Part shown: piece after piece, positions 51,880-60,501 of the stretch | How the letters are laid out: each line of letters opens with the position of its first letter | Position numbering within the stretch: the first letter of the stretch is position 1 | Assembly: GCF_900182935.1 (NCBI RefSeq) | Contig: NZ_FXUE01000002.1 | Span: forward strand, 124,001-188,000 | Direction of reading: 5' to 3' | DNA length: 64,000 nt | Origin: Fibrobacter sp. UWB10 | GTDB taxonomy: Bacteria > Fibrobacterota > Fibrobacteria > Fibrobacterales > Fibrobacteraceae | Program-made: the position numbers and the translations under genes | Notes under the pieces: generated by a model | The model's input: the letters and a program-made list of their open reading frames with translations, nothing else | The model's database searches: none | What the model was told of the DNA's origin: nothing

Positions 51880-53012
51880 TATGCATTCTCGATGAATTTG
51901 CCCATGTAGTCAAGAACTGAAATAAGTCCTTTTTCCAAATCAGTCTTGTTCAGGAGCAGGTTGATTCTAAAACAGAACTGTTTGCTTATGTCAAAACCGT
52001 GCATGACACCCGGAAAAATTAAATATCCCTTTTCCTTGATTAGTTTTTTTATGGCGAAATTAAAATTTTCAGTTCCTATATACCCATCAAGAAAAATCAT
52101 GGCATAATGACCGAAAATATCAGGTGATACATGGGCGAAATGGTAATTTGCTAGAATCTGATGAACTCGTTTGTAATTGTCGCTCCAAAATTGATTGTAA
52201 AAACGAAGACATTCGTCGTAGTTTTTGGAGATGAAATGGCGTGCACCCAGTTCACTTAGATAATTTAGGGAGCCTCCGTAACAGTCTTTGAGCCTATCAA
52301 TTTCGTCATAGTATTTTTTATGTGTGACAATGACAGAAAACTTAATCCCTTGAATTCCTAGAGCCTTATGCGGACTATAGATGTAAATTAATTTTTCTTG
52401 TATTCCTAATGTTCTTGAAAGTTCCTTTCCGTTTACGCATAAGGCCTCGTCCAAGATAACCCATTTCCCTGCATCTAGAAGTTCTTGAATGCCGTTTATG
52501 ACATTTTGATTGAAATAAACGCTTGTCGAGTTGATGGGGGAGGTGAACCAGAATGCTTCGCAGTCCGAATTTATAAGGAGCCCGATGTCAAAATTTTGAT
52601 TGAAGTTGGGAATGAATTCGTTAAAAATGTGGTAGTCGACTTTTAAATCGTCTAGACAAGTCTGTGCCGTAAAGTATGCTGGCGCAATGATTCCTGTTTT
52701 CAAATTTCTTTGTGAAAGAAATACTGCGATTGTTACAATCGAATGTGTGCTTTGCGAGAAGGCAAAACCTTGAGATTCGTAGAAATCTTCGCTTGAAAAG
52801 CCTAATTTGGTTGCAATGTTTTTTTTGATGGATTCAGGAAGATAATATTGATAGTCAAAAATATCCTGTACGGATTCGTATTTGAGGATATCTTTGAGCT
52901 GAGCCTTGTATTCGGAGCCGGCATTCCAGTAAGATAGATTTATAGATTGCGTTTCTTTTGACAGGGCTTTTGAAGCTTTGTCAAGTTCCATCTCTATTTC
53001 GTAGTTAGTCAT
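51879..53012 (-). CDS. Fold-type I PLP-dependent enzyme (aminotransferase-like)
   Basis: A 377-aa protein with the class I/II aminotransferase layout: a PLP-phosphate region near QGFAFSQSTHS, D188 in VILDEALC that pairs with the pyridine nitrogen, and K216 in YSPHKALGIQG as the Schiff-base lysine. It could be an aminotransferase, decarboxylase or C-C lyase; the family cannot be fixed. It abuts the STAS gene (0 bases) and overlaps the NRPS-like gene by one base, so it probably makes or modifies a building block for that enzyme. Confidence 0.8.
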   Translation of the reverse strand: MTNYEIEMELDKASKALSKETQSINLSYWNAGSEYKAQLKDILKYESVQDIFDYQYYLPESIKKNIATKLGFSSEDFYESQGFAFSQSTHSIVTIAVFLSQRNLKTGIIAPAYFTAQTCLDDLKVDYHIFNEFIPNFNQNFDIGLLINSDCEAFWFTSPINSTSVYFNQNVINGIQELLDAGKWVILDEALCVNGKELSRTLGIQEKLIYIYSPHKALGIQGIKFSVIVTHKKYYDEIDRLKDCYGGSLNYLSELGARHFISKNYDECLRFYNQFWSDNYKRVHQILANYHFAHVSPDIFGHYAMIFLDGYIGTENFNFAIKKLIKEKGYLIFPGVMHGFDISKQFCFRINLLLNKTDLEKGLISVLDYMGKFIENA

Positions 53013-53312
53013 TTAAATTAAACCGAAAACGGCGTCGAGTCCGGTTGCGTCCAGGACTTCCCTGAAGTTTTCGCCGATATTGAGAAGTTGCATGTTTCCC
53101 TGTTTCTTTTTTAAGACCTTGAATGTTGAAAGTAATACTCGGATCCCTGCCGAGGATACATAATCGCATTCTTTGAAATCCATGATTAGCGAGTTTATCT
53201 TTTCGATGTGAGCTGCAATTTCTTCTGCGAGTTTGGGCGAGGTGAGGGTGTTCAGCTCGCCAGAAAGAGCAATTGTCATTTCAGCATCGTTCAAAACAGT
53301 TCTAAGTTCCAT
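53013..53312 (-). CDS. STAS-domain anti-anti-sigma factor
   Basis: A 99-aa SpoIIAA/RsbV-type protein. TIALSGELNTLTSPKLAEEI, IMDFKECDYVSSAGIRVLL and LLNIGENFREVLDATGLD follow the family; S54 is the likely phospho-acceptor. I chose the ATG at 53312, with CGGAG 8 bases upstream and a TATAAT-like box near; the open frame to 53402 adds 30 unsupported residues. It is the first gene of the STAS-PLP-NRPS transcription unit. Its state should be set by the PP2C phosphatase of this cluster and a kinase; no sigma factor gene is present. Confidence 0.9.
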   Translation of the reverse strand: MELRTVLNDAEMTIALSGELNTLTSPKLAEEIAAHIEKINSLIMDFKECDYVSSAGIRVLLSTFKVLKKKQGNMQLLNIGENFREVLDATGLDAVFGLI

Positions 53313-53356
53313 TCTAGGCTCCGTATTATATTTTAGTAAAAAAAATGTGAAAAGAA

Positions 53357-54343
53357 TTAAAACAGATGTTTCCACTGGAATCCGACAGAATAGAATATCC
53401 ATTCCCTACCGCTGTATGTCATTAGGGGCTCGTATTCTTCGCCCTTGTATTTTTCGCGGAAGCTTCTGCGGGATTGAAAATCAAAAAGCACATAAAGCTT
53501 GTCTTTCTTGTCAAGTGTGATTTCAGCCATGGGCCAAATGTCGATGGTCATAAAGTCGCCCTTGTAGTTTGATGAATAGTCGCCGAAATCGCTGGACTCA
53601 TAATGGCCCGAAAGCGTGGTGCCGACGCCGATCATCGAAAGTTTCAAAGGCATCTGGTAGCCTACAAAGTATTCTTGTTCGTACACCCAGCCGCTTGCCA
53701 TGCCGTCTGTCTCCTGCCAGAGCCAAACATCGCTGTCGGTGCCAGTCAATTTCTGGTAGCCGGCTTTGTAGGTGGCAGTCGCTACAACGTGGTGCCAGTC
53801 GCCTTCCCAGAGGGCGGCAAGATCGAACATGAGACATGCGCTTCCCCAGCCGTACAAGTACCAGTGTGCAAAGGGAGTCATGTCTTTATATTCGGGCTTG
53901 GTTTCGTTGTATGCAGCCATGCCTTGGAATAAATCGAATGCGTTCCAGCCGGTTCCTGCCGTGCCGCCGATTGCTAGTTCCAAAAAGGCAATGGGCGATA
54001 CGGTAATCGATGCGACGGGTGCGACCGTAATGGGTGAAATTTCTAGACCCATATTGAAGGTTACATGGTTGTCGGCGGTGAATTCGTCGTCGCCACGCAA
54101 GAAGGGGAGCGTGTAGGCCGCGTCAAATTCAGCAACGGCCTCGATGCCGTCGTATGGACCGCTGATTCCTGTGACATGGTTTGAACCGCGGTGGTGTTCC
54201 ACTTCGGGGTAGTAGGCCGCTGATGTCGTCGCTGAAAACTCCCAAGGCGAAGGTGCTTGAGTGGCTTTTTTCGGGGCTTCTTCTGCGAAAAGCTGACTGC
54301 CTAAGCAAAGTACGGCAGCGAATGCAAATAATGCTTTTTTCAT
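53357..54343 (-). CDS. Outer-membrane beta-barrel protein of unknown function
   Basis: A 328-aa protein: signal peptide (MKKALFAFAAVLCLGSQLFA), then alternating aromatic strands and a C-terminal phenylalanine (FQWKHLF), the usual sign for barrel insertion. No family is recognised. AGGGGA precedes the ATG. It is the last gene of the minus-strand envelope unit that starts with the DUF2147 gene, 18 bases after the DUF1302-like barrel gene. Confidence 0.75.
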   Translation of the reverse strand: MKKALFAFAAVLCLGSQLFAEEAPKKATQAPSPWEFSATTSAAYYPEVEHHRGSNHVTGISGPYDGIEAVAEFDAAYTLPFLRGDDEFTADNHVTFNMGLEISPITVAPVASITVSPIAFLELAIGGTAGTGWNAFDLFQGMAAYNETKPEYKDMTPFAHWYLYGWGSACLMFDLAALWEGDWHHVVATATYKAGYQKLTGTDSDVWLWQETDGMASGWVYEQEYFVGYQMPLKLSMIGVGTTLSGHYESSDFGDYSSNYKGDFMTIDIWPMAEITLDKKDKLYVLFDFQSRRSFREKYKGEEYEPLMTYSGREWIFYSVGFQWKHLF

Positions 54344-54361
54344 GCTTTCCCCTCCAAAACG

Positions 54362-55708
54362 TTAGAATGACATTTTTCCTTTGAAAGTGACGCTGCTATA
54401 ATCGCGGTATTCGCCGTACATTCCGTATTTATACCCTCTAAAGTACAGGTCCCCGATCAGACTCAGCGTGATGGCGTCGGTCAGCTTGTAGTCGATTTCA
54501 AGTTCGCTTGCGCTGGAGAAATATCGCAGGTCTAGTGCCCCCGATGCCATGAGTGTCAGTGTCTCATTTAAGACGGACTTTTCGATACTTAATGTCGCCT
54601 GATGCTCGTAATCTCTTCTGTCAAGGTTGTCGTTGTAATCGAAAATTTTATCCATCACGTACTGTGCGGTAATGGTCCAGCCCCCGCTCGGTGTCCAGTC
54701 GAGGCCCGCGAGGCCTACGGCTTGATTCTTTCGCTCGCTTGTAGGAATCTTGTTTTCGTTAACGAATTTTTCTATTTGGTAATAAGCGGTTGTTTGGATA
54801 TGCCGTTTTGGGAAAAAAGCGCCTTCGAATCGGAATACAAGGTCTCCGTAAGGAATTGCGGCGTCGGCACCGACCATGTACATCCTCTTGTATTCACCGG
54901 AAACAAGAAGGGTGTCTAAATCGTTTTCCTCGTAGAATTCGTTTATGTAGGGAGAATACTTGATAAGCGGAAGGTCATCCCACCCGTAAAATCCATATAG
55001 AGACAGGTCCGCGAACGACGTGTAGGCGCTTGCCCGCAAGGCTAGTTCGCTCTTAGAAAGTTTCTTTTCTGGAAGTTCGAAATCGTTGTACTTTTCTGGA
55101 ACACCAACTCTCGATCCATCAAATTTTCTTGGGAAAACTTGACTGTTGAGCGGGTTTCCACTCGCGAGTGGGAGAATACTTGGCGTGAAAAACGGAATCC
55201 AGTACGCATCGATTTGAGTCTTTTCGGTCAAGAGTGAAAGACGTACGGCGTCAATTCCGAGTTTAGACTCGTTGTAGTCACTTGCGACAAAGCTTGATTC
55301 GTCTCTCGGGTTGAGTACATCGGTAATCTGGATGTCGTCGGCCTTGCCCCATGAAACAACTTGGCGACCGATACGGAGTGCAAGCATTTCGCCCTTCCAG
55401 TCGATATAGGCTTCGCGGAGTTTTAAGGCGAAGGTGCCGTCATCGGCAACGAATGCGGATGAGCCGTTTGTCGATTGTGCGCCTAAGGCGTCGTGGACAA
55501 TCTGGGCGTTCACATAGACCATGGCTTCGTCCAGGTACGATTTGATTGTGCCGTCGAAAGTGGTTTGGCCGAGTAGAAAGTCACCCTTGTTGTGGTGTGT
55601 GTTCGGAAGTCCTACCCCGGCCTGCGAAGTAAGGCTACCCAAGAAGACTGTTTCTTGGGCGCAAACGGTTGCGGCAAAAGCTAAACCGAGGGCGGTGAAT
55701 CGTTTCAT
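54362..55708 (-). CDS. DUF1302-like outer-membrane beta-barrel
   Basis: A 448-aa protein with signal peptide (MKRFTALGLAFAATVCA) and a barrel of many strands ending in FKGKMSF. LRIGRQVVSWGKADDIQITDVLNPRD is the landmark of the DUF1302-type barrels that occur beside MMPL/RND transporters and DUF1329/LolA-like proteins. It probably acts with the adjacent transporter in moving a hydrophobic substrate across or into the outer membrane. Its ATG overlaps the transporter stop (ATGA), and AAAGGAG precedes it. Confidence 0.78.
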   Translation of the reverse strand: MKRFTALGLAFAATVCAQETVFLGSLTSQAGVGLPNTHHNKGDFLLGQTTFDGTIKSYLDEAMVYVNAQIVHDALGAQSTNGSSAFVADDGTFALKLREAYIDWKGEMLALRIGRQVVSWGKADDIQITDVLNPRDESSFVASDYNESKLGIDAVRLSLLTEKTQIDAYWIPFFTPSILPLASGNPLNSQVFPRKFDGSRVGVPEKYNDFELPEKKLSKSELALRASAYTSFADLSLYGFYGWDDLPLIKYSPYINEFYEENDLDTLLVSGEYKRMYMVGADAAIPYGDLVFRFEGAFFPKRHIQTTAYYQIEKFVNENKIPTSERKNQAVGLAGLDWTPSGGWTITAQYVMDKIFDYNDNLDRRDYEHQATLSIEKSVLNETLTLMASGALDLRYFSSASELEIDYKLTDAITLSLIGDLYFRGYKYGMYGEYRDYSSVTFKGKMSF

Positions 55709-58104
55709 GCTTTCTCCTTTTCTTTGCCGTACGGCTTTGTCACTTGCAGAAGTGCGGGTGTAATCGTATAGTCGGCGAGCAAGGCGCTTGAAAGGCCAAC
55801 AATGATTAGCAGGCCGAGTACCATCAAGAAACGTAAGGGGCTAAACAGATAAACACCGAACATTGCACATAGAATCAACGTGGTCTGGAACATCGATGCC
55901 CCAATTTCGCGGAAGGTCGCTTCCATTGCCTTCGGTAGGGAACCACATTCTTCGTATCGGACTTTCAAGTGTGTGGTCAAGTGGATTGTGTCGTCTACGG
56001 CAATACCCAACACCAAGGGCATCACGGTGACAGTGCTAAAGTCCAGCGCAAAGTCAAAGTATCCCATGACACCGCCCACCAAAATGACAGGGGCCACGTT
56101 CGGAATCATGCCGATAATTCCAAGCTTGAAGCTGGAGAATGCAAACATTAGCATGATGGCGATGATGATGAGCGAAAATCCGAAGGATTTTAGGCCGCCA
56201 AAAACAATGCGATTGCTCATTTCGGAATAGCGGATCATGTCGCCAAGCAGTGTGCATTGGGCGTTCGGGAACAATTCGGCGAGTTTAGCCTTTAAAGCGT
56301 TCATGTTTTGGAGCGCTTCTTCGGTAGCGAATTGGGTCATGTCCACGCTGACTTCTGTAATTCTGAATTCTTCGTCCATCGTTTCGCTAAAGTCTTCGCG
56401 CATTTCGATAGACGAAAGTTCCATCAGCTGCGCAAGCACGTATTCGTCTTCGGGAACGGCGTAAAGCGAATCTTTGCCTTCGTTCAAGGCGCGATTCATT
56501 TCTTTCAAGATGCTTGTCGCCGAGGTCACGCGCGGCTTTCCACCCGACCACTTGGTAAGCGAAAGGGAGCCTACGTAATCTTCGAGTTCCAAAAGTGCTT
56601 TCATGTTTTCGGGCTTCTTGAATGCGCCTTCTTCGTCAAAAGAGATCATGATGGAATAGCTGTACTGGTTTCCGAGCTTAGTCTTTAGCATTTTCTTGAT
56701 TTCTTGCACATAGGGAACCTTGTCGCCCGAAATACTCAGGTAGTCCAGTTGCGCCGTAATCTTGAACATTCCCGGAATAAATGCTGCAATAATCAGGGCT
56801 GCAGCCACAATAAAGGGCCATTTTCTTTTATAGACGAGATCGGACCAGGCTGAAAACACCTTGTCCAGTTTTGTCGCTCCGTCTTTGCTAGTAGTATCGG
56901 GCACACCGTTCTTGCCGAACGACAGTAGAATTGGAATCAGGATTGTTACATAGAGGTAAATTGCGAGCACCACAAGGGCTGCGGCTTTACCCATCCATAC
57001 AAGGGGTTTCATGTCGACAAACAGGAAACTGATAAACGAAGCCATGGTCGTAAGCACTGTAAATAGTACCGGCCAACCACATTCTTCGATGCATCTGATT
57101 GCTGATTCTTTACGGATGCCGGTGCGTCTAAATTGCAACTTGAACATGTTTATATAATGCACCGAATAGCCAACGGCTAATGCCATGCCCAGAACGACAG
57201 GCAAAGTGACGAGCGTAGAATCTGCCTTTACTCCGAAAAGGGCCATGCCGCCAAATACCGAGGCAATGGCGCTGAGGGTAGTGATTGCCGGAACGAAAAC
57301 GCCAAAGAAATTGCGCAAGAAAAGTGCCAGGAATAAAAGCATCACGCCGATGCTACATAGCACCCTAATGCCGTATTCGGGGATTTCGTAACGGTCTTCG
57401 CAGGCGCTGTCGAACGGGATTCCACCGCCATACAGTTTATAGTCCTTGTTCTGGAATTCGTCGCTTTCCATAATTTCCATCAGCTTGTAGCCGATAGCCA
57501 GGTTGACTTCTTCTACATCGCCTTCGAATTTTTCTTCAAGTTCCTTGCCTTCGAACGGGTGGAGCGACAAGGATATCCAGGTCTCGCGTCCGTCGTCACT
57601 GACGAGTGCGTTGATGAGGGCGTTCGTCTTTTCGTTTCCGCGCATCACGAGGGCACGTGCCTTGGCGAGTTCTGCGGAGTCCGAGGGGATTCCGTTCTCG
57701 TAAGGCTTGACGATTTCGAAGCCTTCTTCATTGCCTACGGGAATATTGACATTGATAATCGAGGTAAGTCGGTTCGCAAACGGAATTTCGTCTTGTAACC
57801 GAGTCCCGATTTTGTCGATGACATTCAGGATCTCTTCGCTAAAGACATCTCCATCGTCTTGTTTTACGAGGAGTACTCCGATGCTGTTCAGGTTTCCGAA
57901 GACCTGTTCGTATTTTTTCGTATTAATGGTGATTTCGTCGGAATCGCCAAACCAGCCCTCTTCGCCACGCGAGAGCGCGAAATGGACAAGACCGAAACTG
58001 CAGATTACGGTGATAACGAAGAGTATGGCAAGAATGGGCCAACGGTAACGAATCTGGGTGGCCCCGGCCTTGCGGAAAAACTGATTGATTCGAGAAACCC
58101 TCAT
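55705..58104 (-). CDS. MMPL/RND-superfamily transporter
   Basis: A 799-aa inner-membrane transporter with two repeats of one helix, a large periplasmic loop and five helices (helix sets near residues 20-42, 260-400, 445-465 and 640-790). LGMALAVGYSVHYINMF in the first half and LGIAVDDTIHLTTHLKVRYE in the second are the matching proton-relay helices. The size and lack of an adaptor gene fit the lipid-exporting MMPL/HpnN-like branch rather than AcrB. It follows the LolA-like gene by 2 bases and overlaps the barrel gene. Confidence 0.88.
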   Translation of the reverse strand: MRVSRINQFFRKAGATQIRYRWPILAILFVITVICSFGLVHFALSRGEEGWFGDSDEITINTKKYEQVFGNLNSIGVLLVKQDDGDVFSEEILNVIDKIGTRLQDEIPFANRLTSIINVNIPVGNEEGFEIVKPYENGIPSDSAELAKARALVMRGNEKTNALINALVSDDGRETWISLSLHPFEGKELEEKFEGDVEEVNLAIGYKLMEIMESDEFQNKDYKLYGGGIPFDSACEDRYEIPEYGIRVLCSIGVMLLFLALFLRNFFGVFVPAITTLSAIASVFGGMALFGVKADSTLVTLPVVLGMALAVGYSVHYINMFKLQFRRTGIRKESAIRCIEECGWPVLFTVLTTMASFISFLFVDMKPLVWMGKAAALVVLAIYLYVTILIPILLSFGKNGVPDTTSKDGATKLDKVFSAWSDLVYKRKWPFIVAAALIIAAFIPGMFKITAQLDYLSISGDKVPYVQEIKKMLKTKLGNQYSYSIMISFDEEGAFKKPENMKALLELEDYVGSLSLTKWSGGKPRVTSATSILKEMNRALNEGKDSLYAVPEDEYVLAQLMELSSIEMREDFSETMDEEFRITEVSVDMTQFATEEALQNMNALKAKLAELFPNAQCTLLGDMIRYSEMSNRIVFGGLKSFGFSLIIIAIMLMFAFSSFKLGIIGMIPNVAPVILVGGVMGYFDFALDFSTVTVMPLVLGIAVDDTIHLTTHLKVRYEECGSLPKAMEATFREIGASMFQTTLILCAMFGVYLFSPLRFLMVLGLLIIVGLSSALLADYTITPALLQVTKPYGKEKEKA

Positions 58105-58106
58105 TT

Positions 58107-58895
58107 TTATTTGACCTGTTCACGTTCCAACGCGCTGACTGTAAAGTAGCTTTCGTTTACTTTTTCGTCGTACTTAAGGTTCTTGATTTCGTAGACGGTT
58201 TTGTGGTTTGTTTGGACGTTGGTCATGGTCATCTTGAGAGAGGTCCAGTAGCCGTTCACTTGCTGAATGTTTTCGGCAACGAGTGTCTTTTGCAGACGAT
58301 TCTGCTTGTCGAAGTATTCGCCCTTGTGGATTACGTAAGTCTTCTTGTTCACCCAGGACACGCGACGGCTTACTTTTGCTTTGGGATCCTTTGCCTTGGC
58401 TTCGAGAATCCAGCAGTCAATTCCGTTCACCTTCTCTTCGCCGAGAATGGCGAAGTTGTCCTTGGAAAGACTGCGGGTGCCCAAGTCGTCGTAAGTAAAG
58501 TCCGTCCCCTGGAAGTCGTCGTCCTTGCTGGAACCTGAAACTCGGCGCACCTTTTTCATGGCAGGGAGGTAGATCCAGCTGTCGCTATCTACGGTGGATC
58601 CGTCGGCCTTGTCGGGGTAGTCGTAGGTGAGGTAGCTGATTCCCGCCACGTCCCTGGGTGTCTTGAAAACAAGGACCGTCTTGTCGGTGGAGCCGTCCTT
58701 CATGGTGTAAGATGCGATTTCTCGGTTGCGTGTCTTTCCGTTTTTGTCAATTAGGGTAACTGAAATGGTTCCAGACGATGTTTTTCCGGACGGCAAGTCG
58801 TGGACTTTCTTGGCGATTTCGTTTGCCGACTGGGCAAAGGTGGCTGCCGCATACAATAAACTGGTGCCGAGCACTTTAATAAACAGATTCTTCAT
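58107..58895 (-). CDS. LolA-like outer-membrane lipoprotein-sorting protein
   Basis: A 262-aa secreted protein, signal peptide ending near TFAQ, with the open beta-barrel fold motifs of the LolA_like family: LVFKTPRDVAGISYLTYDY, DSWIYLPAMKKVRRVSGSSK and GTDFTYDDL. These soluble carriers bind lipid or lipoprotein acyl chains. Next to an MMPL transporter it is the likely periplasmic carrier of the transported lipid. AAGGAG precedes the ATG. Confidence 0.85.
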   Translation of the reverse strand: MKNLFIKVLGTSLLYAAATFAQSANEIAKKVHDLPSGKTSSGTISVTLIDKNGKTRNREIASYTMKDGSTDKTVLVFKTPRDVAGISYLTYDYPDKADGSTVDSDSWIYLPAMKKVRRVSGSSKDDDFQGTDFTYDDLGTRSLSKDNFAILGEEKVNGIDCWILEAKAKDPKAKVSRRVSWVNKKTYVIHKGEYFDKQNRLQKTLVAENIQQVNGYWTSLKMTMTNVQTNHKTVYEIKNLKYDEKVNESYFTVSALEREQVK

Positions 58896-58919
58896 ATTTT
58901 CTCCTTATTCCATCTTTTT

Positions 58920-59327
58920 TTACTTTTTACTGCGTTTCCAATATTCCGTGGCACCCAAAAGTCCCCAGCGGTCAAGCGAACCGCGCATTTCTAGGCGACC
59001 GTCCTTGGTAAGTGATATCTTTCCATGGTAGGTCTTGTTTTCTTCGGGGTCGTAAATGGAGCCACCCTTCAGCATACCGTCATCTTCTTTCATGTCCTTG
59101 ATGATGATGGTGCCGATGAGCTTTTGATCGGCTGGGTCGTCGGAATCCAGAATTTCGGTGAGCTTGCCGTAATACAGCCCGTTGCTGCTTTTATAGATGA
59201 GTACGGTGGCGTAAGGCTTGTCGGTATCGGGGTCGATGGCGGTCCACGGTCCCAGAATTTTGTCGACTTGGGCTTCCACTGCCAATGTAGCAAGGCATAA
59301 GAAAATGGTGAAAACGATTTTCTTCAT
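58920..59327 (-). CDS. DUF2147 secreted protein
   Basis: A 135-aa protein with a signal peptide (MKKIVFTIFLCLATLAVEA). GPWTAIDPDTDKPYATVLIY, YYGKLTEIL and LTKDGRLEMRGSLDRWGLLG match DUF2147, a small periplasmic beta-barrel family of unknown function. AGAAGAG precedes the ATG. It is the first gene of the five-gene envelope unit, 24 bases before the LolA-like gene. Confidence 0.85.
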   Translation of the reverse strand: MKKIVFTIFLCLATLAVEAQVDKILGPWTAIDPDTDKPYATVLIYKSSNGLYYGKLTEILDSDDPADQKLIGTIIIKDMKEDDGMLKGGSIYDPEENKTYHGKISLTKDGRLEMRGSLDRWGLLGATEYWKRSKK

Positions 59328-59369
59328 AATTTTCTCTTCTTTTGGTTTTACAAGCTTTGGGCTTATTTA

Positions 59370-59384
59370 ATAGTTAGAAACTAT
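59370..59384. promoter_or_regulatory. Candidate operator: 15-bp inverted repeat
   Basis: ATAGTTAGAAACTAT, 6-bp arms around a 3-base centre, 43 bases upstream of the DUF2147 ATG. It may be a repressor site for the envelope operon or for the divergent ispE side. No regulator gene is adjacent. Confidence 0.3.
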
Positions 59385-59475
59385 CATCCCTTAATATATA
59401 TTGTTTTTTTTTTACGGTAATGAAAAGTTTGTCCTAGGTATTCCAAATTGGAATATTTTTGCTAAGTTTAATGGC

Positions 59476-60342
59476 ATGAAAGAATACGCTCCTGCCAAGA
59501 TTAATTTGTTTTTGGATGTTATTCGTAAACGTGAAGATGGCTACCATGATTTGGGCACCCTCTTCCAGACCATCGACGCAGGTGACACAGTAAGTGCCGA
59601 GCCGCGTCAGGATGGCCGCATTACGCTTTGCTACAACGAACCGCAGAATTATCCGCTGGAATCGGACTTGGTTTACAAGGCCGCAAAACTCTTGCAGCAA
59701 GAATCGGGCACGACTCTCGGTGCAGACATTTATCTCAATAAGGTGATGCCTTTGGGTGCTGGCCTCGGCGGTGGTTCTGCTGATGCTGCTGCAACGCTTC
59801 GTTTGTTGAACCAGCTGTGGAAGCTCAAATTCAAATTTGAAAAGCTCGAAGAAATTGGGGCGAAACTTGGAGCAGATGTTCCCTTCCTGGTTCGTGGCGG
59901 TACCGCCATGGCCGAAGGTATTGGTGAAAAACTCACTTTTGTGAAGCCGTTGCAGTTGAACGACGAACAGTACCTGCTGGTGGCCACTCCGCTCGATTCT
60001 GTACCGACGAAGGATGCCTATGCTGGTGTGCCTAAATCCGGTCCGGACCGTTGGGAAACTTACAAGTCCAAGTGCATGCGCACGGGCAAGGCCGCGTCGA
60101 TCGACTTTGCGCTTGCCAATACCTTCAATGCTTTTGAAGAATCGGTATTCCCCAAGCACCCGCTTGTCGAAGAGATGAAAAACGAATTCAAGCGCTTGGG
60201 GGCAACCTCCGTCCTGATGTCGGGGTCGGGTGCGTCGGTTTTTGGCGTCTTTGAAACCCGAAAGCAGGCAAAAGAGGCTGCCGAAGAGCTGAAACCCATC
60301 TCCAGGTACCAGGTTGTAACCCGCTTTTTTGAAGGTTTTTAG
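59476..60342 (+). CDS. ispE: 4-diphosphocytidyl-2-C-methyl-D-erythritol kinase
   Basis: A 288-aa GHMP kinase of the MEP isoprenoid pathway. YAPAKINLFLDV at the N terminus, the ATP-binding PLGAGLGGGSADAAA near residue 95 and MSGSGASVFGVF near residue 255 are canonical. I chose the ATG at 59476 because the family begins with this K-E-Y-A-P-A-K-I-N pattern; the 25-residue upstream extension is unsupported. A TATTTTTG box lies 14 bases before it. tRNA-Gln follows. Confidence 0.95.
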   Translation: MKEYAPAKINLFLDVIRKREDGYHDLGTLFQTIDAGDTVSAEPRQDGRITLCYNEPQNYPLESDLVYKAAKLLQQESGTTLGADIYLNKVMPLGAGLGGGSADAAATLRLLNQLWKLKFKFEKLEEIGAKLGADVPFLVRGGTAMAEGIGEKLTFVKPLQLNDEQYLLVATPLDSVPTKDAYAGVPKSGPDRWETYKSKCMRTGKAASIDFALANTFNAFEESVFPKHPLVEEMKNEFKRLGATSVLMSGSGASVFGVFETRKQAKEAAEELKPISRYQVVTRFFEGF

Positions 60343-60373
60343 CCTTAACCCTTTGAAATTGGCGTAAATTTGC

Positions 60374-60381
60374 TATATTTG
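60374..60381 (+). promoter_or_regulatory. -7 box of tRNA-Gln promoter (TATATTTG)
   Basis: Exact TAnnTTTG ending 9 bases before the tRNA 5' end. A TTTG stands 18 bases upstream of it, close to the expected -33 element. Since a stable RNA must start nearby, this supports the reading of the box elsewhere in the window. Confidence 0.65.
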
Positions 60382-60390
60382 CGCCACCAT

Positions 60391-60462
60391 TGGGGTATCG
60401 TCAAGTGGTAAGACAACGGATTTTGATTCCGTTATTCGTTGGTTCGAATCCAGCTACCCCAA
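60391..60462 (+). tRNA. tRNA-Gln (anticodon TTG)
   Basis: A 72-base cloverleaf without encoded CCA. The acceptor stem TGGGGTA/TACCCCA has the U1-A72 pair typical of tRNA-Gln; the anticodon loop TTTTGAT gives TTG; the T arm is GTTGG-TTCGAAT-CCAGC. Confidence 0.97.
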
Positions 60463-60501
60463 TGAATTTTTTTTAACCATTTACTTAATTGGAGTAAAAT
60501 T

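Noticed and set aside
45643-53312. A mobile element or genomic island with defined ends
   Set aside because: Despite the AT-rich sequence, no integrase, transposase, flanking tRNA or direct repeats were found around the cluster.
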